Positions 54,677-63,061 of a DNA stretch of 64,000 bases are shown piece after piece. The position numbers were made by a program, and so were the translations under genes. The notes beneath the pieces are model-generated. The model saw nothing but the letters and a program-made list of their open reading frames with translations. It ran no database searches and was not told where the DNA came from. Source of the DNA: Bacteroidota bacterium (GTDB lineage Bacteria; Bacteroidota; Bacteroidia; B-17B0; Aurantibacillaceae); assembly GCA_013298715.1 (NCBI GenBank), contig JAAFIQ010000014.1:49401-113400 (forward strand), given 5' to 3'. Within the stretch, counting starts at the first letter, position 1. The number at the start of each line of letters is the position of its first letter.

Positions 54677-54711
54677 AATCGACGATTTGTGAAATAAAGT
54701 AACTTAGAATT

Positions 54712-54749
54712 CAAAAAAAAGACCAACTAGAAAACTAGTCAGCCTTTTT
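54712..54749 (-). terminator. minus-strand terminator of a displaced tRNA gene
   Basis: On the minus strand GGCTGACTAG and CTAGTTGGTC form a 10-bp stem (three G-U pairs, TTTT loop) followed by eight T residues. It directly follows the tRNA 3' fragment at 54750-54767, as expected for the original tRNA transcript end. Confidence 0.65.
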
Positions 54750-54767
54750 GGTGATCCCGCTGGGATT
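54750..54767 (-). other. attachment site: 3' fragment of a tRNA gene
   Basis: GGTGATCCCGCTGGGATT read on the minus strand gives AATCCCAGCGGGATCACC, matching the T-arm 3' strand and acceptor stem of a bacterial tRNA before CCA. To its right the match ends (ACTTTAATC instead of the T-loop CGAACC), so this is only the 3' end. The first gene inside is a tyrosine recombinase. This fits integration into a tRNA 3' end, leaving the displaced tail here and restoring a whole tRNA at the other end beyond 64000. Confidence 0.7.
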
Positions 54768-54939
54768 ACTTTAATCTCATCCAAAAAAATCCTTTTTCAC
54801 CTAATTGCTTGATTTCATTGGGAAATGAACAATTCATAAAGCAAGTTGGTTAATAAAAAAGCATCTAAATGCTTCAAATGTTCCCCCCATTGTTCCCCCT
54901 GTTTTATTATCTTTGTACCAATAGAAAAACTACTTTTTT

Positions 54940-56160
54940 ATGGCAACAATTTCGGTGATTTTACGCAAAGATAAAATAAAAAAGGACGGAACTGCTCCGC
55001 TTCACTTTTTAATCATTAAAGACCGTAGAAAGTCCAAGGTTACCTCCGGCATATTTATAGACCCAAAATATTGGAACGCTGATAAGGCCGTTGTTAAACC
55101 CGGTGCACCTAACAGTAGCCGTATCAAATCATTTCTAAAAAATAAGCTTGCCGAACTTCAGGATCATGTGATTGAACAAGAAACCCTGAACAAGAGCATA
55201 ACCGCCAAAAAACTCAAAAAAGAGATTTATGGTGAAGCTCCCACCAATTTCTTTGATTTTGCCAAGGAAACCCTTGCCGGATATGAGAAACAGAAAATGT
55301 TTGGTACTTATGACAAATCAGCCGCCATCATTAATAAGATGAAAGCATTTGTAAAAAAGGAATTTAGTTCAGAATCGCTTTTCATGCAGGAAATCACACC
55401 TGAATTCTTGGATAAGTACGATAGCTATTGCCGAAAAGAATGGCAAAATAAAACGAATACGGTCCACATGAACATGAAGTTTATTCGCAAAGTGTTTAAT
55501 GATGCGGTTTCAATGGAAAAGGTTGAAATGAAAGACAACCCCTTCCTTAAATACAAGCTTAAAACCGAAAAGACCCAACGCACCTTTTTAAATGAAGAGG
55601 AACTTACAGCTTTTGCAAATTATACATGTACACCTGGCACCCGTATGGAACTGCATCAGGATATGTTCGTTTTCGCATCCTACACAGGAGGCTTAAGGGT
55701 TTCGGATGTTCTGCAATTGAAATGGAAGAACCTTGATAAGACCAATATTAACTTCACCATTCGAAAAACCGGTTCACAGATCTCTATTCGTGTACCTGAT
55801 AAAGCCATGGAAATTATTAAAAAGTACAAGTAGGCAAAGCCAAACCTTGAACATTATATTTTCCCAATGCTAAAAAATGGGTTAAATGATAACGACCTCC
55901 GTTTAATGGATAAGGAAATTTCAGGAGCCACCGCCTATATTAATAAGAACCTTAAAACAATTGCCGAGGGCATTGAACTGGGCAAGCACGTAAGCTTCCA
56001 TATTTCACGCCATACCTTTGCCACTCGTGCCTTACGCAAAGGCATCAGCATTGATAAGGTTTCTAAACTCATGGGTCATTCTGCTATTCGCGAAACGCAG
56101 GTTTATGCCAAAATCGTCAATGAAGAATTAGACAAAGCGATGGAAGTTTTCAACGATTAA
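54940..56160 (+). pseudogene. tyrosine recombinase (integrase) interrupted by one amber codon
   Basis: A 406-codon frame, ATG 54940 to TAA 56160, with a single in-frame TAG at 55831-55833 (codon 298). Arm-type DNA-binding domain (about 1-90), SAM-like core-binding domain (about 105-205) and catalytic domain with Arg253 (GGLRVSD), His354 and Arg357 (HISRHTF), His380 (LMGHSAI) and Tyr389 (QVYAKI). The stop separates Arg253 from the remaining catalytic residues, so the short product (297 residues) would be inactive. A C-to-T change of a CAG codon would explain it. Otherwise the protein is intact, so the loss is recent. Confidence 0.88.
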
Positions 56161-56338
56161 TAGTTTCCCTTTAAAATCAAGGCATTATTTTTTCAACAGC
56201 TACAATTTGTAGTTTTTTCAACTAAATTTTTGAACACTAATATAATATTTGGGTGCAATTTGATATTTTAGGGTAACGATTAATTGATAATAAATTTATC
56301 AGTGATTGAAGTAAAAAATATTTTGGCGTACTATAATA

Positions 56339-57214
56339 ATGTTCAAAGGCAATGTAACTACTGCTCCCTTCAAGGAGCATCTGATAATAGACATGTCCCT
56401 AACCGAACCCGGTGAGTTCGATATCTATTGCTTTGACCAGGAACAGCCCGTTAATTTTATTCAATCAGGAAAATTCTCTCTGCAGCAATACTGTCAATGT
56501 TTGCTTCGTAAACTTTTTTCATTAAACAAATCCAAAATCAAACCATTCATTCAATACCAATGCGAGCAGCTTGCAGATCCTTTTGTTTGGCTCAATAAAT
56601 TTGAAAAGCTTATTGATTTAAACCGTGAATTATTTACTACTAAGGAGCAAAACATCAAAATTGAAAAAGCATTGGTAGTCATTGAACTCATTCGGCAGGA
56701 TATAGAAAACAATAAATTCAATAAGAGTGCAAGGTTTGATTTTGATAAAGTAAAATCAAAATTGAAACAATATACAACACCCGAGGAGCAGCTAAGTTAT
56801 TTATACGAATCACAAGCAGAGTATTTACAGAACAAACCAAAATTACTTGATCCAACTGAAACGCCTTTTGATGAAAAAATAACAATAGAGATTGAAAAGA
56901 TTGAACGCTTAGAGCAATTGAAAAAACGTACAGCACAACGTACCGCTATAATGAATGGAAAAAGTACAAAAGAAAAAATTGCAATACGTGGTCACTTAAA
57001 TATTTTAGTTGATGCATTTTATCAAATGCTCCATGAGAAAAAAGCAAACGGTCTTCCTTACATTGATGCAACTGCTTCTGAAATTACCGACTTTATTGTA
57101 AATAATTTCGTTGACAAAGACGGTCACCCAATTTCTGAAAGTACAGTTCGTACAATGTTGTCGCCAAACAAACCTGAGAAGCGGCCGAAGAACGACAATA
57201 AAATAAATCTGTGA
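56339..57214 (+). CDS. mobile-element protein with C-terminal winged-helix-like domain
   Basis: 291 residues, mostly alpha-helical with Lys/Glu-rich segments (IEIEKIERLEQLKKRTAQRTAIMNGK). The last 70 residues (YIDATASEITDFIVNNFV, GHPISESTVRTMLSPNKPEKRPK) resemble the tail found in uncharacterised proteins next to Bacteroidota integrases. I considered RteC-like regulators but the typical RteC aromatic motif is not seen. Probably a regulator of the element. Start ATG 56339. Confidence 0.6.
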   Translation: MFKGNVTTAPFKEHLIIDMSLTEPGEFDIYCFDQEQPVNFIQSGKFSLQQYCQCLLRKLFSLNKSKIKPFIQYQCEQLADPFVWLNKFEKLIDLNRELFTTKEQNIKIEKALVVIELIRQDIENNKFNKSARFDFDKVKSKLKQYTTPEEQLSYLYESQAEYLQNKPKLLDPTETPFDEKITIEIEKIERLEQLKKRTAQRTAIMNGKSTKEKIAIRGHLNILVDAFYQMLHEKKANGLPYIDATASEITDFIVNNFVDKDGHPISESTVRTMLSPNKPEKRPKNDNKINL

Positions 57215-57216
57215 TT

Positions 57217-57756
57217 TTATTTTTTGTTTAGAATTAATTTCATCATGATGTCGGTTTGTTCATCTGCACCTAATTTGAAAATGTGTTTGTCAAATTCAAT
57301 AAACCCATTTTTCTTATAGAATTGAATTGCTCTTGGATTTTCTTCCCAAACACCTAACCAAACATACTCCGCTTTTTTGTTCATTGCTATTTGTATTGCT
57401 TTATCATATAGCATTTGTCCAACCTTTTTACCATGATATTCTTTCAAAACATAAATCCTCTCAATTTCAATTGCGTTTTTATTTTTGATTTCAGTTTGCG
57501 ATCCACCGGCATTTAATTTTAAGTAGCCAAGAATTTTATCTTCAAGTGTTGCAAAATAGAATTCAGAATTCTCTTCCTTTAATTCCATTGTAAGCTTTTC
57601 AATTGAAAACTTCTCAGCTAAATACCGTTTCATGTTTTCTTCAGTATTACCTGATGAAAATGTTTCAGTGAAAGTTTGCCGACCAATATTCTGCAACTGG
57701 GTAACGTTTTTAGGCGTTACTTTTGTTATTATAATTTGATTTGTAGCTATTGACAT
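57217..57756 (-). CDS. GNAT N-acetyltransferase
   Basis: 179 residues. Acetyl-CoA motif A is ERIYVLKEYHGKKVGQMLYDKA (about 95-116) with the Q/RxxGxG/A-type loop HGKKVGQML; motif B is YVWLGVWEENPRAIQFYKKNGF. The N-terminus resembles the GNAT group annotated as spermidine or diamine acetyltransferases. Substrate unknown. It is the only minus-strand gene inside the island, and its 3' end lies 2 bp from its neighbour's, so it is a cargo gene with its own promoter. Confidence 0.85.
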   Translation of the reverse strand: MSIATNQIIITKVTPKNVTQLQNIGRQTFTETFSSGNTEENMKRYLAEKFSIEKLTMELKEENSEFYFATLEDKILGYLKLNAGGSQTEIKNKNAIEIERIYVLKEYHGKKVGQMLYDKAIQIAMNKKAEYVWLGVWEENPRAIQFYKKNGFIEFDKHIFKLGADEQTDIMMKLILNKK

Positions 57757-58101
57757 TTTTATTAATTCTAAGGCTGCAAATCTACTAATTATTCATGACC
57801 TTAAATTTAGATTGAAAGTCCTCATTCAAAGCAGTTCTGGTAAAAAACAACCATAACTAAGAGATTTTTAAAAGTCACAAATGACCTCGTGACCTCAGCC
57901 AATTCAGGGCTTCGCCCCTCTTGGCAATAATATTTAAACGCAATTCAGCTTCGCTGTTTTGCGTTTTTTTATTTCCAATTTTCAATTCAACATACCCTTC
58001 AATCACTTAGCCAAAACTTGGTCACATGTGACCTGTTTTGACCTATGCGACCCTTCGCCATTTTATTCTTTTGCTCCATAAACAATTAAAAAGCACAAAC
58101 T
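57757..58101. promoter_or_regulatory. 345-bp control region with TGACC repeats
   Basis: No gene. Two clusters of a TGACC(T) motif: 57874-57895 (GTCACAAATGACC and GTGACCT) and 58020-58053. In the second, a perfect palindrome GGTCACATGTGACC (58020-58033) is followed by TGACCT at 58029 and 58039 and GCGACCC at 58047, at about 10-bp steps. It directly precedes the HTH protein, small protein and ATPase genes, so it may be a replication origin with iterons or an operator of the HTH protein. Confidence 0.5.
57936..57970 (+). terminator. hairpin with T run inside the control region
   Basis: AAACGCAA (57936-57943) pairs with TTGCGTTT (57959-57966) and continues into T residues; a smaller hairpin (GGGCTTCGCCC, about 57907-57917) lies just before. 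It would insulate the downstream module from upstream transcription. Confidence 0.6.
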
Positions 58102-58380
58102 ATGGAAGCAGTAATCCTAAGCAAAGAGCAATTCACAGAATTGAAGGGTTCAATCGATGAAATCAAAAACAAGATTGAAAACCAAAACAAAAAACCGCAT
58201 GAAGTATTTATCGATAATCAGGAATTCCTGATCATGATGAAAATTTCAAAACGAACAGCACAAACTTGGCGCGATGAAGGTAAAATTTCATTCTCGCAAG
58301 TAGGCAACAAAATCTACTACAAACTTTCTGATGTGGAAGTTTTATTGAATCAGCATTATGTAAAAAGTTTTAAAAAGTAA
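58102..58380 (+). CDS. excisionase-like helix-turn-helix protein
   Basis: 92 residues. An N-terminal coiled helix (LKGSIDEIKNKIENQ) is followed by a MerR/excisionase-type winged helix: FLIMMKISKRTAQTWRDEGKISFSQVGNKIYYKLSDVEVLL. Such proteins (HTH_17 or DUF3853-like) act as excision factors or regulators of Bacteroidota mobile elements. It is the first of three closely spaced genes (10 and 8 bp gaps) and may bind the TGACC repeats just upstream. Confidence 0.78.
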   Translation: MEAVILSKEQFTELKGSIDEIKNKIENQNKKPHEVFIDNQEFLIMMKISKRTAQTWRDEGKISFSQVGNKIYYKLSDVEVLLNQHYVKSFKK

Positions 58381-58390
58381 GGAGGTCATT

Positions 58391-58777
58391 ATGGATAAGC
58401 ACAAGGAAACATTAAGCGATCTCACTTGGCCGGAGCTGCTGCAACAAGTAGCAGCAGTCCTTGCACGTGATGAAAAAGCACTGGAGAACAATGTAAGCTA
58501 CTACAAAAAAATGTTGGGAGATAGCAATGCAGATAAAGAAAAGTTAAACCGTTTGTTTGATAAACTGCAATTGGATAAGCTTCGCTTATCTTATTTCTCT
58601 GAATTGTTTTTTCGTATTGATGAAGGCAATTTCAAATTCATCATTATGAATTTAGAATCGTGCATCAAACAGGAAACTGAATTGCAAAACCGTTGCCCAA
58701 AAGATTGGGTTGCAACAGTTCGATTCGAGAACGGTGAAATCAAAGTGTATTTCATGGCATTGTCTTACTACCAATAA
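58391..58777 (+). CDS. small mobile-element protein, unknown
   Basis: 128 residues, soluble, without signal peptide or membrane helix. Preceded by a GGAGGT ribosome site (58381-58386) and followed 8 bp later by the ATPase gene. Helical N-terminal two thirds (LPELLQQ-type, rich in Leu, Lys and Asp), beta-like end (VRFENGEIKVYFMAL). Not recognised. By position it could be an accessory of the ATPase. Confidence 0.6.
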   Translation: MDKHKETLSDLTWPELLQQVAAVLARDEKALENNVSYYKKMLGDSNADKEKLNRLFDKLQLDKLRLSYFSELFFRIDEGNFKFIIMNLESCIKQETELQNRCPKDWVATVRFENGEIKVYFMALSYYQ

Positions 58778-58785
58778 TAATTACG

Positions 58786-59940
58786 ATGATCGATATACCA
58801 GCACCACCTTCTAAAAATGGCGATTCTCAGTTACCAGCGGTAACTCTCGAATCTGCCAAGAGCAAGCTTGCAAGGCTGCTGGCCTCACAACAGCAGATCA
58901 AAGAAAATAAAGGCAAGCCTATTTCATTTAGTCAGCCTATACTTTGGCAAAAAGAAAATCCGGTTTTCTTTCCCAAAACCATTAACGTAATCCAGGGCAA
59001 AGCAGGAGTACACAAATCACGTTTGGCAGAAACCATTTGCGCAGCACTTCTTAAAACTCCTGAAAGTAATCGCGACCTTTTAGGATTCAAGAGAAGTTTG
59101 CTCAGTCGTTATGCTGTGTGCTATGTTGACACCGAACGAAATCTCTCCGACCAATTACCTTATTCCTTGCAGCAAATTCAAACAAAAGCGGGTTACACTA
59201 TTCAAGACCATCCGTACGGTTTTGATTATATCTCGCTACTTGAATTTGCCCGTGAAGAGCGTTTTGAAATGCTTAACATGTACATCGATCACATTCGGAA
59301 AAAATTTCCAATGCATTTATTTATTGTGTTGGATGTAATTACCGATTGTGTTTTCAATTTCAACGATACAAAAGACAGCATGAAATTGATTGACATGATG
59401 AACCAAACAATAAACAGATACGATGTTACATTTCTTGCACTCATTCACGAAAACCCGGGTAGTACAGATAAAGCTCGTGGTCATTTAGGAACTGAAATTT
59501 TGAATAAAGCAAGTACGGTGGTACAAATCGGTTTTGAAAAAGATGCCGAGAACCACAACACTAACTTGATTAAAGTTGCTTATCTCAAATGTAGAAGTTC
59601 AAAAAAACACGAGCCATTTTTTGTGCAGTATTCCGATGCGGAAAAAGGATTGGTCATTGCCGATCATAGTACCATACAAGAAACAATGGATAGCCGTAAT
59701 CAAAAAGCTTCATTAGATAGCACACTTGAATTCATTGGTGCATTTCTAACAGAGCCAATGCCAAGGAAAGATTTCATTGAGAAACTGTGTGCAGAAATGA
59801 ACTGCAAGGAAAGAACAGTTGAAGCCAGGCTCAAATCTATCATCACTCATAGCTTCGCTATTCCGGTGGGTGATGGTAAAGCCAAAACGCTTTGTAAAAA
59901 AACTGAGAATAGAGAAATCATTTATTATTTAACCGATTAA
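58786..59940 (+). CDS. RepA-type AAA ATPase
   Basis: 384 residues. The Walker A-like loop is INVIQGKAGVHKSRLAET (about 64-81, GKAGVHKS with Ser in place of the usual Thr). Walker B-like hydrophobic-Asp appears in MHLFIVLDVITD and a sensor-like segment in VTFLALIHENPGSTDKARGH. This matches RecA-fold hexameric helicases of the RepA/AAA_25 group, used for replication of plasmids and mobilisable elements. The C-terminus resembles a winged-helix domain (about 310-380). It probably acts with the preceding HTH and small protein in element replication after excision. Confidence 0.78.
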   Translation: MIDIPAPPSKNGDSQLPAVTLESAKSKLARLLASQQQIKENKGKPISFSQPILWQKENPVFFPKTINVIQGKAGVHKSRLAETICAALLKTPESNRDLLGFKRSLLSRYAVCYVDTERNLSDQLPYSLQQIQTKAGYTIQDHPYGFDYISLLEFAREERFEMLNMYIDHIRKKFPMHLFIVLDVITDCVFNFNDTKDSMKLIDMMNQTINRYDVTFLALIHENPGSTDKARGHLGTEILNKASTVVQIGFEKDAENHNTNLIKVAYLKCRSSKKHEPFFVQYSDAEKGLVIADHSTIQETMDSRNQKASLDSTLEFIGAFLTEPMPRKDFIEKLCAEMNCKERTVEARLKSIITHSFAIPVGDGKAKTLCKKTENREIIYYLTD

Positions 59941-59951
59941 AATTTTAAAAC

Positions 59952-60728
59952 ATGAAAAACAAAAATGAAACAAAATTCTGTGAATTCCTCCGTAAACTAA
60001 AACTTGTGTTCGGAGGCAAAGGTCAAGTTCAAGACCCAGCTGAAGCTCGTGAATACGAACAACTCGAAAAAGAAAACAAACTCGTACTATCGTACCTTAC
60101 GGTACGTAAACTCATTGGTATTTTAGGTTTTTTACTGCCTTTTATACTTCTGATAGGTCCGTTTATTCTTTCAGCATGTTGCTACATTCAACCATCAATT
60201 AGTAATTACTATCACACCATTATGCGCGATGTTTTTGTGGGTTACATGTGTGCACTTTCAATTTTCTTACTCTCCTACAAGGGGTATGATATAGTTGATC
60301 GTGTTCTAACATTTCTTGCAGGTATTTTCGGTTTGATGGTGGCATTACTACCAACCACATTTAAAGTTCCGATGCTTCCATGCAACATTGAATGTTCAAG
60401 ATTCATTCCTGATTTAGTTGGTACAATTCATTTAATTTCGGCAGGTCTATTTTTACTTTCCCTGGCTTTTATGAGCTTGTTTCTTTTTACAAAAGGTGAA
60501 ACCACACCAACACCTCAAAAACTCATCAGGAACAAAATCTACAAAGTTGCCGGGTACATTATTCTCATATGTGTTGGCTTACTCATTCTCTATTTTGCCT
60601 TACCTGATTCCATCACCGATCCATTGATTGTTCTTAAGCCGATTTTCTGGTTAGAGACAATTGCGGTAATGGCATTCGGATTCTCATGGCTTGTAAAAGG
60701 CGGTTTGTTCTTTGCTGACCCCGAATAG
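59952..60728 (+). CDS. six-helix membrane protein of unknown function
   Basis: 258 residues. A charged cytoplasmic N-terminus (1-47) is followed by about six membrane helices (at about 52-74, 92-112, 118-136, 156-180, 194-214 and 225-245). A conserved-looking loop, SISNYYHTIMRDVFVGYMC, and SYKGYDIVD lie between helices. The overall shape recalls DUF998- or Frag1-like membrane proteins, but this is impression only. It starts 11 bp after the ATPase, so it belongs to that operon, and it is cut off from the restriction genes by a terminator. Confidence 0.65.
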   Translation: MKNKNETKFCEFLRKLKLVFGGKGQVQDPAEAREYEQLEKENKLVLSYLTVRKLIGILGFLLPFILLIGPFILSACCYIQPSISNYYHTIMRDVFVGYMCALSIFLLSYKGYDIVDRVLTFLAGIFGLMVALLPTTFKVPMLPCNIECSRFIPDLVGTIHLISAGLFLLSLAFMSLFLFTKGETTPTPQKLIRNKIYKVAGYIILICVGLLILYFALPDSITDPLIVLKPIFWLETIAVMAFGFSWLVKGGLFFADPE

Positions 60729-60832
60729 TAAGTCATTGATTATCTGCTAAAACCGACTTTTGCAAGTTTGCAGACCCTTATATAAGGGTGTGCAATACTG
60801 CAAGAGTGCCACCCAGAGCTTGTCGAAGGGTC

Positions 60833-60865
60833 AAAGCCCGGCCGCTTTCAGCGACTGGGCTTTTT
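60833..60865 (+). terminator. terminator after the ATPase-membrane operon
   Basis: AAAGCCC (60833-60839) pairs with GGGCTTT (60857-60863), with a partial inner GCCGC/GCGAC stem, then T residues. Confidence 0.75.
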
Positions 60866-60878
60866 AATTGAAATAACT

Positions 60879-60896
60879 ATGGGTATAAATACCCAT
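60879..60896. repeat. short perfect hairpin between operons
   Basis: ATGGGTAT and ATACCCAT flank a 2-base AA loop and are followed by T residues. It may be a second terminator or part of the control region of the XRE gene. Confidence 0.5.
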
Positions 60897-60924
60897 TTTT
60901 TAAACTGCACCCTTTTTCGTTAAA

Positions 60925-60943
60925 TATCTCACTTTGTGAGATA
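60925..60943. promoter_or_regulatory. operator of the XRE regulator
   Basis: TATCTCACTTTGTGAGATA is an 8-bp perfect inverted repeat with a 3-base spacer. It contains the TTTG that would be the -33 element, with a near -7 box TATATTTA (60960-60967) downstream, so binding would block the promoter of the XRE gene 44 bp further on. The layout is that of controller proteins in restriction modules. Confidence 0.68.
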
Positions 60944-60986
60944 GGTATATAAATTTTACTATATTTATATCTGCTAAAAGCGCAAA

Positions 60987-61184
60987 ATGAACCGAATTAA
61001 GGAAGTACTCGAAGAAAAGGAACTAACACAAACTTGGTTATCAGAAAAACTGGGCAAGAGTTACAACATGGTAAACTCTTATGTGCAGAATAGAAGGCAA
61101 CCAAGTATTGAAATACTTTTTGAGATTGCTAAAATTTTGAAAGTCGATCCGAAGGAACTGTTATTGACTAAAAGTAAAAAATAA
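60987..61184 (+). CDS. XRE-family regulator (controller-like)
   Basis: 65 residues: a bare five-helix Cro/CI fold (LTQTWLSEKLGKSYNMVNSYVQNRRQPSIEILFEIAKIL). Size and position, directly before a restriction-type gene and after a symmetric operator, resemble restriction-modification C proteins that delay and balance expression. It starts 44 bp after the operator and ends 26 bp before the DUF262 gene, so all are likely one transcript. Confidence 0.85.
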   Translation: MNRIKEVLEEKELTQTWLSEKLGKSYNMVNSYVQNRRQPSIEILFEIAKILKVDPKELLLTKSKK

Positions 61185-61210
61185 TTTTAAAAAGATAATA
61201 CCGTTTTTAA

Positions 61211-63052
61211 ATGAGCAAGGTATCAAGTAAAATAGAAGCAAAGGACTATAGTATAGCCGATGTATTGTCGAATAAAAAATACACAATTGATTACTTTCAA
61301 CGTGAATATAAATGGCAGCAACGCCACATTGAACAATTAATTGCGGATCTTGAAACCTCTTTTTTTATTAACTACGATGATAAACATGAACGTATTGAAG
61401 TTGCAAACTATAATTCCTATTATTTAGGTCCAATTGTACTCAGCAATAAAGATGGTAAAAATTCAATTATAGATGGGCAGCAAAGATTGACATCGCTAAC
61501 TATACTTCTTATTTATCTTAATAATTTGCAAAAGGATTTACCTCAAAAGGTAAATCTCGACTCGTTGATTTACTCTGATGCTTATGGAGAAAAGTCCTTC
61601 AATTTAGATGTTCCGGAACGTAAACATTGTTTGGATGCGTTCTACATGAATGGGGAGTATGTTGTAAAGGACACAGACGATGAGACAGTAAAAAATATTG
61701 CTGAAAGATATAATGATATTGCCGAATTGTTTCCAGATGAGTTAAAAGGCAAACCCTTATTGTACTTTATCGATTGGTTAATTAGAAACGTAGTGTTGGT
61801 TGTTATCACTGCCTATTCTGATGATAATGCTTATACTATTTTCGAAACAATGAATGACAGAGGATTGAATTTAACTCCAAGCGAAATGCTAAAGGGATAT
61901 CTACTTTCCAAAGTAAGAACTCAAACCCAACGAGATGATATAAATGCAATTTGGAAGAAACAGATTAAGGATCTGCATGAATTATGGGAAGAAGCAGACA
62001 TTAGTTTTTTTCAAGCATGGCTTAGGGCAAAATATGCCGTAACAATTCGTCCAGGTAAAATTGGTGCAGCAAATGAAGATTTTGAAAAAATTGGAACAAG
62101 ATTTCATACTTGGGTAAAGGATAATACCGATAAAATCAAATTAACATCAGCTAATGATTTTAATGATTTTGTTACTAATCATATGGTATTTTACATGAAA
62201 GTATTTACTAAAATATATGAAGCACGTAAAGTTTTTAAGAAAAGTTTAGAGCATTTATTTTACACTCAACAATGGGGTTTTGGTTATTCACTCGCAGATT
62301 CACTTTTGTTAGCACCAATTCGTTTAGAAGATAACGAGGAAATAATTGAGCGTAAATTAAATTTAGTAGCGCGTTACATTGAAACGTTTGCAGTTTATAG
62401 AGGGGTTAACTATCGTAATTTTTCTCAAAATTCAATTCGTTACACAATGTATAACTTAGTTTTAGAGCTTAGAGATAAACCAGTGGATGAGTTAGGTAAA
62501 CTTTTAGCAAAAAAACTAAATGACAGCAAAGAAAATTTGGAAGGAATACTACGCCTGGGGATGCACGGTCAAAATAAGCATTTCATAAAATTCCTATTAA
62601 GTCGCATAACTGCACATATTGAGCAAGAATCAGGCAAATCAACTAGTTTTGAAACATATTTCTTTAATCCTGGCGGTAAGCCGTTTGAAATAGAACACAT
62701 CTGGGCTGACAAAATTGATTATCATTCTGACGAGTATAAGCAACTTCATGAGTTTAATGAAATGAGGAACCGTTTAGGTGATTTAATTTTATTACCTAGA
62801 GGAACAAATCAGTCATTTGGCGCAAGCAAATACGAGGATAAACTACCTCACTACATTAAAGAAAATCTTTTAGCACAGTCACTTCATGAAACATGCTATT
62901 CAAAAAACCCTAATTTTTTAAACTATATACAACAGGCAAACTTACCTTTTAAACACCACAATAATTATAAAACTAAAGACTTAAATGAAAGGCAAGAATT
63001 GTACAAAATGATAAGTGAAAAAATTTGGAATACGGATGATTTTCTTAATTAA
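61211..63052 (+). CDS. DUF262/DUF1524 nuclease-like protein
   Basis: 613 residues. N-terminal DUF262 domain with DYFQREYKWQQRHIEQL and IIDGQQRLTSLTILLIYL (about 85-102), the ParB/Srx-like nucleotide-binding signature. C-terminal DUF1524 domain (about 480-570) with EIEHIWADKIDYH, RNRLGDLILLPRGTNQSFG and KYEDKLPHYI, an HNH-like (His-Asn) nuclease site. GmrSD type IV restriction enzymes and many phage-defence genes share this layout. It sits between an XRE regulator and an HsdR-like gene (9-bp gap), so defence against foreign or modified DNA is likely. Confidence 0.87.
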   Translation: MSKVSSKIEAKDYSIADVLSNKKYTIDYFQREYKWQQRHIEQLIADLETSFFINYDDKHERIEVANYNSYYLGPIVLSNKDGKNSIIDGQQRLTSLTILLIYLNNLQKDLPQKVNLDSLIYSDAYGEKSFNLDVPERKHCLDAFYMNGEYVVKDTDDETVKNIAERYNDIAELFPDELKGKPLLYFIDWLIRNVVLVVITAYSDDNAYTIFETMNDRGLNLTPSEMLKGYLLSKVRTQTQRDDINAIWKKQIKDLHELWEEADISFFQAWLRAKYAVTIRPGKIGAANEDFEKIGTRFHTWVKDNTDKIKLTSANDFNDFVTNHMVFYMKVFTKIYEARKVFKKSLEHLFYTQQWGFGYSLADSLLLAPIRLEDNEEIIERKLNLVARYIETFAVYRGVNYRNFSQNSIRYTMYNLVLELRDKPVDELGKLLAKKLNDSKENLEGILRLGMHGQNKHFIKFLLSRITAHIEQESGKSTSFETYFFNPGGKPFEIEHIWADKIDYHSDEYKQLHEFNEMRNRLGDLILLPRGTNQSFGASKYEDKLPHYIKENLLAQSLHETCYSKNPNFLNYIQQANLPFKHHNNYKTKDLNERQELYKMISEKIWNTDDFLN

Positions 63053-63061
63053 TATTAGTAA

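Noticed and set aside
54750..54830. Complete tRNA gene at the island boundary
   Set aside because: Only the 3' 18 bases match; no anticodon arm or D arm can be folded to the right.
55831..55833. Programmed amber readthrough in the integrase
   Set aside because: No known suppressor context or stem-loop after the TAG was seen; a point mutation is simpler.
56339..57214. RteC regulator of conjugative transposons
   Set aside because: The typical RteC central aromatic motif is not found; only the tail resembles mobile-element proteins.
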